A DNA stretch of 45,538 bases from an uncultured Nocardioides sp. (GCA_902805885.1 CADCUM010000034.1:1-45538); one strand, 5' to 3'; numbered from the stretch's first letter, positions 1 to 9,403 are shown. Made by a program: numbers and translations. The notes: generated by a model not told the origin, from the letters alone.

Positions 1-1014
1 GTGGAACGCTGCGACGGGCGAGTCGACACGCCCGTCGTAGCCCCGGACCAGGTCGCTCAGCACCGCTCCGGCCTCGACCGAGGACAGCTGCGAGGGGTCG
101 CCGACCAGCACCAGCCGGGCGTCGGGGCGGACGGCCTCGAGGAGCCGGGCCATCAACGTGAGGGACACCATCGACGTCTCGTCGACCACCACGACGTCGT
201 GGGGCAGGCGGTTGCCGCGGTCGTGGCGGAACCGCGTGGTGTTGCGCGGGTCGCGGCGCAGCAGCCGGTGGATGGTCATCGCCTCCACCCCGGCGATCCG
301 GTCGCGGTCGGCGGGAGAGAGGTCGGCGCCGGCGATCGACTCCTGGAGCCGGGCGGCCGCCTTGCCGGTGGGGGCGGTCAGCGCGACCCGCACCGTCTCA
401 CCGCGGGCGGCGTACTGCTCGTGGAGCGCGACCAGCAGGCCCGCGACGGCCGTCGTCTTGCCCGTGCCGGGGCCACCGGTGATGACGGTCGTCCACTGCC
501 CGGCCGCGCGCAGGCACGCGGCCCGCTGCTCGTCGTGCGTGGCGGCGGGGAAGACCCGGGCCAGCGAGGTCGCCATCAGCTCCGCGTCGTGAGGTGGGAC
601 GGTCGCCGCCCGCGCCGCCAGGTCGCGGAGGACCTGGGTCTCCTGCTCGTGGTAGCGGTCGAGGTAGAGCAGGCCGCCCGCCTCCCACCGCAGCACGCCG
701 GACGCCACCAGGGGACTGGCGGCGACCGCGGACGCCCAGGCGGCCTCCTCCGGCCACGGCAGGTCCGGCGCGACGGCACGGTCGAGGTCGGCCAGGGCCA
801 GGCACACCGACCCCGCCCGGACGGCGCGGCACGCGAGCGCGGCCGCCAGGAGCACGGTCTCGTCGGTCTCGCCGACGACCAGGCCGAGCCCTCGCGCCAC
901 GTGGGCGTCGGCCGCCGTCAGGACCCCGGCGGCGTTGAACGCCCCCAGCAGGCCCGTCGCGCCGAGGGCGAGGTCGGGGTCCGCGGAGTCGACGGGCTGG
1001 AAGAGGTCGGTCAC
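1..1014 (-). CDS. recD: RecD, exodeoxyribonuclease V alpha subunit (3' part cut by window edge)
   Basis: This is the first 338 codons of the RecD helicase subunit of RecBCD, the DNA end-processing nuclease/helicase of recombinational double-strand break repair. The gene starts at a GTG whose GTGA overlaps the recB stop codon by 4 nt, so the two are translationally coupled. A Walker A motif GGPGTGKTT lies at about residues 180-188. A Walker B-type VVVDETSM follows, then LVGDPSQLSSVEAG, both typical of superfamily 1B helicases. The N-terminal part, about 170 residues, is the RecD accessory domain. About 250 further residues would be expected beyond the left edge. The family call is firm from motifs and from the recC-recB-recD order. 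Confidence 0.95.
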   Translation of the reverse strand, partial: MTDLFQPVDSADPDLALGATGLLGAFNAAGVLTAADAHVARGLGLVVGETDETVLLAAALACRAVRAGSVCLALADLDRAVAPDLPWPEEAAWASAVAASPLVASGVLRWEAGGLLYLDRYHEQETQVLRDLAARAATVPPHDAELMATSLARVFPAATHDEQRAACLRAAGQWTTVITGGPGTGKTTAVAGLLVALHEQYAARGETVRVALTAPTGKAAARLQESIAGADLSPADRDRIAGVEAMTIHRLLRRDPRNTTRFRHDRGNRLPHDVVVVDETSMVSLTLMARLLEAVRPDARLVLVGDPSQLSSVEAGAVLSDLVRGYDGRVDSPVAAFH

Positions 1015-4000
1015 GGGCGCACTCCGTCGAGGAGGTCGGACAGGGACTCCACGAGGGCGACCGGCGGGTGCCACGAGAAGACTCCGCACGGCCGGCCGTC
1101 CACGACCGGGGTGCCGGGGCCGCACATCCCGCGGAGGTAGAGGTAGAGCACCCCGCCGAGGTGCGTCGCGGGGTCGTACGACGGCAGCCGCCACCGGAGG
1201 AAGCGGTGGAGCACGACGGTGTAGAGGAGGGCCTGGAGGGGGTAGTCGCTGTGGGCCATCGCCTCGTCGAGGACCGCCGGACGGTAGTCGTGAGCGGTGA
1301 GCGGGGCGCCGATCTCACCGAGCCAGTTGGTCTTGTAGTCGACGGTGAGGTAGCGGGTGCGGCCGCCGACCTCGCGGCGCAGGACCACGTCGATCGACCC
1401 GGTGAGGTAGCCGCGCAGCGCCTGCCCCGCCAGCTCAGGGTCGGCGTCGAGCGCGTCGGCGTAGCGACGCACCGGGTCGCCGTCGGGCAGGTGGGCCCGC
1501 AGGAGCGGCGCCAGGTCGCCGAGGGTCACGTGGTCGGCGGTGCGGGCCGCGTCGTCACCACCCGCGAGCGGCACCTCGAAGTCGAGCTCGGTCAGCCGGT
1601 CGGGCATCCGCACGTCGCGCAGCGTCGCGCCGCCGACCAGCGGGCCGAGAGGGCTGTCGCACACCGCGACCAGCGCGTCGGCCAGCACGTCCTCGTCGAG
1701 CGTGACCGGCCACCACACCCGGTGCTCGGCGATGTGGGACAACAGCTCCGCACGGAGGTCGGGAGCGGCCACGTCGGCGTGCTCCAGCACGGCATGGACC
1801 AGCGAGCCGAACGTCGCTCCCACAGGCAGCTCGGCCATCGGGGACGGGACGGCGGCGAGCCGGGCGTCCGCGGACGCGGCGGGGAGCGCCTCGGCCGGGG
1901 GCAGCTCGGCCTCGTCGTCGAGTCCGGGCACCTCCTCGGGCTCGGACAGCGCGGGCGCCCCGACGCCGCCGTGAGCGCCACCAGTACTCCCGTGTCCGGC
2001 CCCGGCAGCGGAGAGCGAGGAGTAGGACGTACGGCGCCAGTCGGTGTCGACGCGCCGGTCGAACGTGCGGACCGAGAGCGTCTCCCGCGAGGGCTCGAGC
2101 GGCGTGGGGTCGGGAGCGACCAGCGTCGCGAGCTCGGGCTGCGGTCCGCCGGCGTCGCGCCACGCCCCCAGCACCTCCACGATCCGCTGGTCGTCGGGCA
2201 GCGGCGCGTGGTCGGGCACCTCGGCCGCGCCGGCGACACGGCCGAAGAGCATCCGGTGGAGCGGTGAGCCCGCCGTGTTGTTGGTCGGGGCGTACCACGC
2301 GACGACCTGGGAGCGGGCCCGGGTGAGGGCGACGTAGAGGAGCCGCAGCGACTCGCCGGCGTCCTCGCTCCAGTGGCGGGCGAGGTGCGCGGAGCGGAGG
2401 GGACCGTCCCCGCCCACGTCGCGGCAGCGCCGGCCCTCGTCGTCGTGGAACAGGAGCACCCCGGGGTCCTCGGGCGTCCAGCGGCTCCAGAGCTGGGGCA
2501 CGTAGACGACGGGGTACTCGAGGCCCTTGCTGCCGTGGATCGTGACGAGCTGGACCGCCTCGGCGTCGGAGTCGAGCCTGCGGGTCCGCTCGCTGGCGAC
2601 CTCCAGCTTCTCGTCGGCCACCTGCGTGCGGAGCCAGGTGAGGAGGCCGACCGGGCCGAGCCGCTCCTCCACCGACACCCGGTGGAGGGCCTCCCCGATG
2701 TGGCGCAGGTCGGTGAGGGTGCGCTGGCCGCCCACCCTGCCCAGCACCCGGGCGGTGAGGCCCTCGTTGACCGCCGACTCGAGCACGGCGGCGACGCCGC
2801 GGCCGGTGAGCAGGTCGGCGAGGGTCCGCACCCGGTCGGCGAGCCGGTCGGTGAGGTCGTCGCCACCGGCGTCGAGCTCGGCCGCGGTGAGGCCGAGGAA
2901 CGAGGTGAGCGCCACCGCACGCACCCGGTCGGTGCGGTGCGGCTGCTCCAGCGCCTCGAGCAGCACGAGCCACTCCGAGGCGGCGGGCGTGTGGAACACC
3001 GATCCGCCCGCGTTGACGACCGACGGGACCCCGACCGCGGCGAGCGCCTCGGCCGCCGCGGTCAGGTCGGCGCGCCGGGCAGCGAGCACGGCGACGTCGG
3101 CCGGCACGACGGGCCGGCCGTCGATCAGCGCTCCGCCGGTCAGCAGCCGCTTCACGTCCTGGGCGAGGTCGGTCGCCACGTGGCCGCGCCACCGGTCCAC
3201 CGGACCGGGCTTGTCCCGGGGGCCCAGGCCCATCTCCTGGCGGCGTACGACGCGCAGCCGGAACGGTGCGCCCGCTCCCTCCAGCCGGGAGCCCTCGTGG
3301 TGCGCGCGCACCGGCAGCACGGAGATCCGCTCGTCGCCGAGGTGGGCCCCCTCGAGGAGGACGTGGAGGGAGCGCAGCAGGTCGGAGTCGGCCCGCCAGT
3401 TGACGTCGAGCGTCTGGTGGGAGGTCGCGACCTCCGCGGCGCGGAGGTAGGTGACGATGTCGCCGCCCCGGAAGGCGTAGATGGCCTGCTTGGGGTCACC
3501 GATCAGCACCAGCGTGGCGTGACCGTGGAACGCCGACTCGAAGACCTCCCACTGCACGGGGTCGGTGTCCTGGAACTCGTCGATGAGGGCGACCTTCCAG
3601 CGCCGCCGCATCCGCACCCGGGCCGGCGAGTCCTCGTCGCGCAGGGCGCACGCGAGCTGCTCGAGGAGGTCGTCGTAGCTCAGGACCCCGAGGTGACGCT
3701 TGCGGCGGTCGACCTCGTCGAGGACGTCGCACGCGAAGCGGACCCGCGCCGCCGCCGTCGAGTCCGGGTGGGTCTCGAGCACGCCCTGGGGCTCGACCAC
3801 CGCTGCGGGGTCGTCGACGACCACTCGCGCGATCTCCGCCGCGACGGCGTGGCTCCACGGGGGTTGCGGCAGGTCGGCGAAGCGGGCGAGGTAGAGGTCG
3901 TCGACGACCTCCCGCGTCAGCTGCTCGAGGTCCTCCACGAGCACGGCGTCGGAGTCGGTGTCGCCGGCCACCCCGAGGCTGCGCAGCACCAGCTGGCAGA

Positions 4001-4370
4001 ACTGGTGGATGGTGGCGATGGTGGCCGCGTCGAAGGTGGTCAGGGCGTCGGTGACCCGACGGAGGCGGTGCTCCCGCTCGGCCTCGTCGGCGTCGAGGAG
4101 CCAGTCGAGCAGGCGGTCGTCCCCGAGGTCGGCGCGCTCACCGCCGAGGGCGCGCTGAGCGCGCACCAGCTGGTCGCGCACCCGCTCGCGGAGCTCCTGG
4201 CTGGCCGCCCGGGTGAAGGTGACGACGAGCAGCTCGTCGAGGCACGCCACCCCCTCCGCGACGTAGCGGGTCACCAGCGAGGCGATCGTCCAGGTCTTGC
4301 CCGTGCCGGCGCTGGCCTCGAGGAGGGTGGTGCCGGTCGGCAACGGCCCGGTGATGTCGAAGGCGTCCAT
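1011..4370 (-). CDS. recB: RecB, exodeoxyribonuclease V beta subunit (UvrD-like helicase/nuclease)
   Basis: Encodes the 1119-aa RecB subunit, a 3'-5' helicase plus the only nuclease active site of RecBCD. The start is the ATG at 4370, whose ATGA overlaps the recC stop; the open frame further upstream lies inside recC. Walker A is ASAGTGKT with Lys25. The UvrD-type IDEFQDTDP box and LIGDPKQAIYAFRGGD follow in order, then VTIHGSKGLEYPVVY. The C-terminal nuclease domain keeps GSIDVVL, VDYKTN and the QALLYTVVLHR helix, so the nuclease looks active. It sits between recC and recD with 4-nt overlaps at both ends, consistent with stoichiometric synthesis of the trimer. Confidence 0.96.
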   Translation of the reverse strand: MDAFDITGPLPTGTTLLEASAGTGKTWTIASLVTRYVAEGVACLDELLVVTFTRAASQELRERVRDQLVRAQRALGGERADLGDDRLLDWLLDADEAEREHRLRRVTDALTTFDAATIATIHQFCQLVLRSLGVAGDTDSDAVLVEDLEQLTREVVDDLYLARFADLPQPPWSHAVAAEIARVVVDDPAAVVEPQGVLETHPDSTAAARVRFACDVLDEVDRRKRHLGVLSYDDLLEQLACALRDEDSPARVRMRRRWKVALIDEFQDTDPVQWEVFESAFHGHATLVLIGDPKQAIYAFRGGDIVTYLRAAEVATSHQTLDVNWRADSDLLRSLHVLLEGAHLGDERISVLPVRAHHEGSRLEGAGAPFRLRVVRRQEMGLGPRDKPGPVDRWRGHVATDLAQDVKRLLTGGALIDGRPVVPADVAVLAARRADLTAAAEALAAVGVPSVVNAGGSVFHTPAASEWLVLLEALEQPHRTDRVRAVALTSFLGLTAAELDAGGDDLTDRLADRVRTLADLLTGRGVAAVLESAVNEGLTARVLGRVGGQRTLTDLRHIGEALHRVSVEERLGPVGLLTWLRTQVADEKLEVASERTRRLDSDAEAVQLVTIHGSKGLEYPVVYVPQLWSRWTPEDPGVLLFHDDEGRRCRDVGGDGPLRSAHLARHWSEDAGESLRLLYVALTRARSQVVAWYAPTNNTAGSPLHRMLFGRVAGAAEVPDHAPLPDDQRIVEVLGAWRDAGGPQPELATLVAPDPTPLEPSRETLSVRTFDRRVDTDWRRTSYSSLSAAGAGHGSTGGAHGGVGAPALSEPEEVPGLDDEAELPPAEALPAASADARLAAVPSPMAELPVGATFGSLVHAVLEHADVAAPDLRAELLSHIAEHRVWWPVTLDEDVLADALVAVCDSPLGPLVGGATLRDVRMPDRLTELDFEVPLAGGDDAARTADHVTLGDLAPLLRAHLPDGDPVRRYADALDADPELAGQALRGYLTGSIDVVLRREVGGRTRYLTVDYKTNWLGEIGAPLTAHDYRPAVLDEAMAHSDYPLQALLYTVVLHRFLRWRLPSYDPATHLGGVLYLYLRGMCGPGTPVVDGRPCGVFSWHPPVALVESLSDLLDGVRP

Positions 4371-7300
4371 CACAGCGGCCCCAGCAGCTCGCGGCGGTCG
4401 CCGAGGAGGGGACCCCAGACCCGCCAGGCGTAGTGACCGAGCCGGTGAGGGCCGGTGGTCTCGTCCGCGCGCAACGGCGCCGCCAGCACGTCGTACGGCG
4501 CGTGCTGGCCGAACGCCCGGACGTGCCACGGGTCGCGGTCCTCACGGGGGAACCCGCCGTCGGCGAAGCGCGGGCTCTCCCACTCCTTGGCGGCCCGGGT
4601 GTCGGGGTCGCCGGTGCCACCGCGGACCGCGAGGCGCCAGTCCTCGGCGAAGACCAGCGACGTCTTCGGCGGCAGGGGGAGCGGCTCGCGCAGGCCCCGC
4701 TCGAAGACGTCGACCAGGTCGCGGAGCCACCCGCGCGCCTCGTGCTCGGGCAGGGGCGCCACCAGCGAGCGCTGCACCCCGCTGCGGTGCTTGCCGATGG
4801 TGTGGACGGCCCAGTTCTCGTCGGGGTGGCCGGCGGCGAGCGCCAGCGCGTCGAGCCAGCCGCCGACGCGCTGCTTGGCGCCGAGGTTGGAGTAGGTGAC
4901 GGTGACGAGGTTGTTGCCGTGCAGGTCGTCGACCGTGCCGGTCACCCGCCGGTCGCCGAGGTCGATGTCGACGTCCACCACGCGCGGACCGCCCGCCTGC
5001 AGGCCGCGGGCCGCGGCGACGAGGGGTTGCGCCCGTGTCGCGACCTGTTGGAGGACCTTGACGCCCAGCTCGCGCGGGGGCAGCAGGCCGCGCAGCTGCT
5101 CGGCGACCATGGCCGTGGTGGGCTCCGCCCCGGCGAGCACGTCGCGGACCAGGCGGTCGCCGACGTCCCACTGCTCCAGCGCGTCGAGCACGACCGGGAT
5201 GTCGTCGCGCGTCTCGTCGGCGTCGTACGGCGTGGAGATGGCGAGGCGGGACCGGAAGAACCCCCGGACGGGGTGCTTGAAGAAGTCGTGGAGGTCGGCC
5301 AGGGACACCTCACCACCGGGTCGGGCCACCTCGGGCAGCGGCTCCGGCACGAGCTGGCGGACCTGGGGGCGGGGGGCCCGAGCCGCGCGCGCACCCGCCA
5401 GGGCGGTGCGGTCGAAGGTGAAGGCGTCGGGGCCGGTCAGGCGCGCCGGCACCAGGTTGGCCTCGTCGAAGGGCTGGAGCGGGTGGGCGACGACCACGTG
5501 GTCGCGCACGGGGCTCGCCGTCGTGGTGTCGAGAGCGTCGAGGAGCTCGCCCAGCGGGACCGCGGGCGGCCGGGCGGCGCCGGTGTGCTCGCCACGGCCG
5601 GTGTAGGTCACGACCAGCGTCTCGGTGGCCGCGCCGATCGCGTCGAGGAGCAGCTGGCGGTCCTCGGCCCTGATGTCGCGCTCGCCGGTCAGCGGGCGGC
5701 GGGCCAGCACGTCGTCCCCGTCGGCCACCGTCTGCCGGGGGAAGACCCCGTCGTCGAGGCCGACCAGGCACACCACGCGGTGGGGGACCGAGCGCATCGG
5801 CACCATCGTGCAGACCGTCAGCGTCCCGGTGCGGAAGTTGGAGCGGGTGGGACGGCTGCGCAACCGGTGCCGCAGCAGGGCGCGGACGTCGGCGTGGCGC
5901 AGCTGGGTCGTGCCGGCCCCGGGCCACGAGGCGATGCGGGCGAGCTCGCGGTCGAGCTGGGCCGTCTGCCAGGCGGCGTCCGTGGGCGTGGCGGACAGGG
6001 AGCGGACGCCGCCGGCCAGCGCGTCGGTCCACTCGGTGACCGAGCTCGCGGCGTCGGCCCGCCCGAGGAAGGTGTGGAGCCGGTCGACCATCTCGACGAA
6101 CCGGCCGAGCAGGTCGAGGTCGCCGTCGCCGACGTCGTCGAGCGGCAGCGTCCCGCCGATCGCGCGGTGGCCGAGCCCCGAGACCGCGGCCCCCAGCAGC
6201 ATCCGGCGGAGTCCCTGCGCCCACGTGTTGTCGGCCAGCGCCAGGCCGTACCGCCCGCGGTGGGCTCCGTCGTAGCCCCAGCGCACGGCCGCCTGCCGCA
6301 CCCAGGACGACAGCCGCTCGAGGTCGTCGTCGTCCCACCCGAACCGCAGGCGCACCGGCTCGCTGGCGGCCAGGTCGAGCACCTGGCTGGCGGTGAGTCG
6401 CCCCCCGGCGAGCTCGACGATCGTCGCGGCGAGCGCGAGCAGCGGGTTGGTCGCCCCGGGGGCGCGGTCCGCGAGGCGGACGCGCAACCGGTGGGCGGGG
6501 TGGCCGGCCTCCTCGCTGACGAGGTCCGCCAGGCCGAAGCCCGCCGAGACCAGGGGTGCGTAGCCCTCGATGTCCGGGCACATGACGAGGATGTCGCGCG
6601 GCTCCAGCGTGGGGTCGTCCTGCAGCAGCCCGACCAGCACCTCGCGGAGCACGTCGACCTGTCGGGCCGAGCCGTGGCACGCGTGGACCTGGACCGACCG
6701 GTCGTCGGGGGCGAGCGAACGCCCGGCACGGGTCGCCCCGTCGGGCGCACGTCCCGCGCGGAGGTCGCCCTGCAGCCAGCCGAGAAGGGTGTTCCCCGGT
6801 GCCGGCGCGGGTGCCGGCGGGGACTCCGTGAAGGGGACCGCGCCGAGGGTGCGGCGCAGCTCGCGGGCGTCGCGCCCCAGGGAGGCCAGCAGCGGGTGGC
6901 CGACGGCGGCCGCGGAGTCGTCCTCGGCCCGCAGGACCGGCCCGCCCGTGGCCGTCGGTCCCAGGGCCTGCCACACGGCCGTGGAGACCTGCGGCAGCCA
7001 CAGGTGGACGTCGCGTCGGGTCGCCAGCGCGGACAGCAGCTGCACCTCCGTCACCGGGAGGCGGGTGTGGCCGAACAGGGACAACCGAGGGGGCAGGTCG
7101 AGGTCGTCGGTGCCGGACGTCAGCGCGGCCAGGGTGGCGGCGTGCCTCTCGTCGGGGGCGGGCGCGGGGACGCGGTCCACGAGCCGCCGCCACAGCTCGG
7201 CCTGCCACCGGAGGTCGTCGTCCAGGCGTCCGTCCGCGCCGTCGGTGTCGTCACCGGCCCGCCAGTCGGTCACCAGCTGCGGACGCTGGACGGCGTACGA

Positions 7301-7750
7301 CGCGTAGAGCCCCGCGATCCGACGGGCCACGCCGTAGCGGCGGGAGCGCTGGACCCGGCCGTGCTCGCTGTCGTCGCCGTGGCCGAGGTGACGCGCGAGC
7401 GTGCGGAGCCGCGGGTCGCCGAGCGACTCGTCGATGACCTCGAGCAGCGGCCAGACGAGCTGGTCGGGGTCCCACGGGTCGTCGCCGCCGGACGGGCCGT
7501 CCCGTCCCAGCAGCAGTCCGACCAGCGAACCGGGTGACACGAAGTCGACACCGGCGCAGACCCCGTCGCCGCCCCGGAGACCGACGCCGAGGCGGTGGGA
7601 GAGTCGCTGGGTGAGCCACCGCTCGACGCCCCGTGCGGGAACCACGACGACCTCGCGGGCGAACGGGTCGGGCAGAGGGGTGACCAGGAGCTCGCCGAGC
7701 GCGTCGGCCAGCGCGTCGGTGCGCTCGCCGGTGTGCAGGTGCAGGGTCAC
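4370..7750 (-). CDS. recC: RecC, exodeoxyribonuclease V gamma subunit
   Basis: A 1126-aa RecC subunit, which holds RecB and RecD together and recognises Chi-like sites in characterised enzymes. The N-terminus has the family signature (HLHTGERTD, then VVVPARGVERWLTQRLSHRLG). The middle has RYGVARRIAGLY and LSLFGHTRLP. The C-terminal part is nuclease-like but degenerate, as is usual for RecC. I chose the GTG at 7750 because it lies 7 nt after a TAGGGT -10 box and because family proteins begin with V/M-T-L-H-L-H. Starts 9 and 30 nt further upstream would overlap or precede that box. First gene of the recCBD operon. Confidence 0.93.
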   Translation of the reverse strand: MTLHLHTGERTDALADALGELLVTPLPDPFAREVVVVPARGVERWLTQRLSHRLGVGLRGGDGVCAGVDFVSPGSLVGLLLGRDGPSGGDDPWDPDQLVWPLLEVIDESLGDPRLRTLARHLGHGDDSEHGRVQRSRRYGVARRIAGLYASYAVQRPQLVTDWRAGDDTDGADGRLDDDLRWQAELWRRLVDRVPAPAPDERHAATLAALTSGTDDLDLPPRLSLFGHTRLPVTEVQLLSALATRRDVHLWLPQVSTAVWQALGPTATGGPVLRAEDDSAAAVGHPLLASLGRDARELRRTLGAVPFTESPPAPAPAPGNTLLGWLQGDLRAGRAPDGATRAGRSLAPDDRSVQVHACHGSARQVDVLREVLVGLLQDDPTLEPRDILVMCPDIEGYAPLVSAGFGLADLVSEEAGHPAHRLRVRLADRAPGATNPLLALAATIVELAGGRLTASQVLDLAASEPVRLRFGWDDDDLERLSSWVRQAAVRWGYDGAHRGRYGLALADNTWAQGLRRMLLGAAVSGLGHRAIGGTLPLDDVGDGDLDLLGRFVEMVDRLHTFLGRADAASSVTEWTDALAGGVRSLSATPTDAAWQTAQLDRELARIASWPGAGTTQLRHADVRALLRHRLRSRPTRSNFRTGTLTVCTMVPMRSVPHRVVCLVGLDDGVFPRQTVADGDDVLARRPLTGERDIRAEDRQLLLDAIGAATETLVVTYTGRGEHTGAARPPAVPLGELLDALDTTTASPVRDHVVVAHPLQPFDEANLVPARLTGPDAFTFDRTALAGARAARAPRPQVRQLVPEPLPEVARPGGEVSLADLHDFFKHPVRGFFRSRLAISTPYDADETRDDIPVVLDALEQWDVGDRLVRDVLAGAEPTTAMVAEQLRGLLPPRELGVKVLQQVATRAQPLVAAARGLQAGGPRVVDVDIDLGDRRVTGTVDDLHGNNLVTVTYSNLGAKQRVGGWLDALALAAGHPDENWAVHTIGKHRSGVQRSLVAPLPEHEARGWLRDLVDVFERGLREPLPLPPKTSLVFAEDWRLAVRGGTGDPDTRAAKEWESPRFADGGFPREDRDPWHVRAFGQHAPYDVLAAPLRADETTGPHRLGHYAWRVWGPLLGDRRELLGPL

Positions 7751-7757
7751 GGTCAGC

Positions 7758-7763
7758 ACCCTA
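7758..7763 (-). promoter_or_regulatory. -10 box of the recCBD operon (leaderless start)
   Basis: TAGGGT on the minus strand, followed by 7 nt and then the GTG of recC. This spacing puts the transcription start at or within a base of the start codon, as in actinobacterial leaderless mRNAs. No convincing -35 is visible. Confidence 0.5.
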
Positions 7764-7802
7764 CGAGCGAGCGCCGACAACGCCGGCGTGCCCGGCGCTC
7801 TG

Positions 7803-7943
7803 CTAGCGGGTGGAGACCATGAAGACGACGACCATCACCGCGAGCACCACGAAGATCAGCACGAGGGCGATCGGGCCGATGACCGACCGTCCGCTCTGGT
7901 TCGTCGGGTCGACGCGGTCAGGATCGTTCGGGCCGGGGGTCAT
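7803..7943 (-). CDS. 46-aa single-pass membrane protein, function unknown
   Basis: A short hydrophilic N-terminus with Asp/Pro (MTPGPNDPDRVDP) is followed by one hydrophobic segment of about 23 residues (about 21-43) and a short VSTR tail. It is therefore a small membrane protein with a cytoplasmic or external N-terminal tail. The start is supported by a TACGTT -10 box exactly 6 nt before the ATG at 7943 (leaderless arrangement). The stop lies 52 nt before the recC start on the same strand, but recC has its own -10 box, so co-transcription is only possible, not required. I do not recognise the family. The very short length leaves some doubt that it is translated. Confidence 0.6.
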   Translation of the reverse strand: MTPGPNDPDRVDPTNQSGRSVIGPIALVLIFVVLAVMVVVFMVSTR

Positions 7944-8170
7944 TCCTCGAACGTACCCGCCCGGTGCGGAGGAATGCGTCCCGCACGCCCACCGGCGAGG
8001 TGCGCACGGAGTGGCCCGGGCCTCGGACGAACCGAACCGGCGCGCCCGTGAATCCGCCCCCTTCATCACAAAGCACGCCGGTCCGGTGGTCCTCGGTGCC
8101 ACGACGATCTGCTGGTTGCCGCGCGATCCAGGGGTACCCGGACAAAGCCCTGACATGCCCGTGACGTGCC

Positions 8171-8203
8171 CGGACCCCCCGTCGCGACGCGACGAGGGGT
8201 CCG
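8171..8203 (-). terminator. Hairpin downstream of the sigma factor gene
   Basis: Inverted repeat CGGACCCC (8171-8178) / GGGGTCCG (8196-8203), with a nested GTCGC/GCGAC stem at 8181-8193. It lies about 10 nt past the sigma factor stop codon. There is no U-tract, as is common for actinobacterial terminators. Confidence 0.6.
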
Positions 8204-8213
8204 AGGGAGCCGG

Positions 8214-9065
8214 TCAGGCGGTCTGGCGGATGTGACCGTCCTCGAGGCCGGCCCGGAGCTCGTTGAGGATCCTGGTCAGGAGCCTGGAGACCTGGGCCTG
8301 GGTCACGCCGATCGCGTCGGCGATCTCCTGCTGGGTGCGCTGCTCGAACCACCGCATCCGCACGATCGTGCGGTCGCGCGGGTCGAGGCGGCGCAGGAGC
8401 GGGCGCACCATGAGCCGGGCCTCGGAGGCCGCGAACTGGCTCTCCGGGTCGGCGATCAGGCTGCCGAGCACCGCGGTGCCGTCGGCCTGCAGCGGCTTGT
8501 CGAGCGAGGCCGGGGTGAAACAGCCCTGCAGGGCCAGCGCCTCGCTGACGGCGGCGATGTCGAGTCCGCCGTGCTCGGCGACCTCCTCGTCGGTCGGCCT
8601 GCGGCCGAGCTTGGCCTCGAGCTCGTCGCGGACCTTCACGGCCTCGGCCTGTGCCTCCTGGACGGACCGCGGCGGGCGGACCATCCAGCCGAGGTCGCGG
8701 AAGTGGCGCTTGAGCTCACCGCGGATCGACGGCACGGCGAACGACAGGAAGTCGCGGCCGAACTCGGGGTCGAAGCGGTCGACGGCGCGGACCAGGGCGA
8801 GCGAGGCGACCTGCACGAGATCGTCGTACGCGATGCCGCGACCGACGTGGCGGGTCGCGAGGTTGCGCGCGACCGGGAGGTTGATCACGACCACGCGGTC
8901 ACGAGCCTCGGCTCGGCGGGCCTCGGTCTCGTCCGGGTCGTGGGCGATGCGCAGCAGTCGTGCTGTCTCCACCGAACGGTCGTTGTCGGCTGGGTCCTGG
9001 TGGGTGCGACGGGGTGCGTTGACCTGGACCAGGGTGGGCTTTTCACGCATGGGGGCGGTGTTCAT
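8214..9065 (-). CDS. RNA polymerase sigma factor, SigB/SigF/SigG family
   Basis: A 283-aa alternative sigma-70 factor. Region 2 is around DRVVVINLPVARNLA and GIAYDDLVQVASLALVRAVDRFDP. The region 2.4/3.0 element is SFAVPSIRGELKRHFRD, then WMVRPPR. The region 4 helix-turn-helix is TQQEIADAIGVTQAQVSRLL. This is the stress/sporulation class that in Bacillus and mycobacteria reads GTTT-N(15-17)-GGGTA promoters and is controlled by anti-sigma partner switching. The ATG at 9065 has an AGAGG ribosome-binding site 7 nt upstream; the longer open frame to 9503 is mostly non-coding. No anti-sigma or anti-anti-sigma gene adjoins it, so its control must come from elsewhere. The CsbD gene just upstream on the same strand fits a general-stress role. 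Confidence 0.9.
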   Translation of the reverse strand: MNTAPMREKPTLVQVNAPRRTHQDPADNDRSVETARLLRIAHDPDETEARRAEARDRVVVINLPVARNLATRHVGRGIAYDDLVQVASLALVRAVDRFDPEFGRDFLSFAVPSIRGELKRHFRDLGWMVRPPRSVQEAQAEAVKVRDELEAKLGRRPTDEEVAEHGGLDIAAVSEALALQGCFTPASLDKPLQADGTAVLGSLIADPESQFAASEARLMVRPLLRRLDPRDRTIVRMRWFEQRTQQEIADAIGVTQAQVSRLLTRILNELRAGLEDGHIRQTA

Positions 9066-9170
9066 CAGTGATCCTCTGGGGGCGGAGGGCCTCTCGCCGG
9101 GTTTCTTCAGCGAGGGGATGAATGTCCGTGCTGGGTCGTCGCGGTCCGGTGGGACCGGGGACGAGCCCGG

Positions 9171-9201
9171 TCGGCTCCGCTGTGCGTGACGGGGGAGCCG
9201 A
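9171..9201 (-). terminator. Inverted repeat after the CsbD gene
   Basis: TCGGCTCC (9171-9178) pairs with GGAGCCGA (9194-9201) across a 15-nt loop, about 30 nt after the csbD-like stop and before the sigma factor start. It could end or attenuate read-through into the sigma gene. The loop is long, so confidence is low. Confidence 0.35.
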
Positions 9202-9229
9202 CCATGGAGTTGGCGCTTCGCTTCTCGCG

Positions 9230-9403
9230 TCAGTTCTTGAAGGCGTCCTTGACCTTCTCGCCGGCCTGCTTGAGATCGGCGCCCATCTGGTCGCCCTTCC
9301 CCTCGGCCTCGAGCTGCTCGTCGCCGGTGGCCTTGCCGGTGTGCTCCTTGGCGTGACCCTTGAGGTCGTCGGTCTTGTTGCTGATCTTGTCGTCGAGTCC
9401 CAT
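9230..9403 (-). CDS. CsbD-family stress protein, 57 aa
   Basis: Small, charged, helical protein that begins MGLDDKISNKTDDLKGHAKE and continues with KGDQMGADLKQAGEKVKDAF, the CsbD pattern of amphipathic Lys/Glu/Ala repeats. In Bacillus subtilis csbD belongs to the sigma-B general stress regulon; the molecular function is unknown. The ribosome-binding site AAGGGAAGGAAG precedes the ATG at 9403. It lies directly upstream of the SigB/F-type sigma factor on the same strand, separated by 164 nt with an inverted repeat, so it may be both target and neighbour of that sigma factor. Length matches the family (about 55-65 aa). Confidence 0.88.
   Translation of the reverse strand: MGLDDKISNKTDDLKGHAKEHTGKATGDEQLEAEGKGDQMGADLKQAGEKVKDAFKN

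Noticed and set aside
4371..4529. Upstream extension of recB
   Set aside because: It lies within recC; the ATG at 4370 overlaps the recC stop as ATGA and begins the normal RecB N-terminus.
2373..7537. Long plus-strand open frames opposite recB and recC
   Set aside because: Shadow frames of the recCBD operon; no ribosome-binding sites and compositionally abnormal translations.
8000..8160. Possible small gene between the sigma factor terminator and the 46-aa membrane protein
   Set aside because: Open frames exist on both strands but without ribosome-binding sites, leaderless boxes or recognisable sequence; I see nothing firm here.
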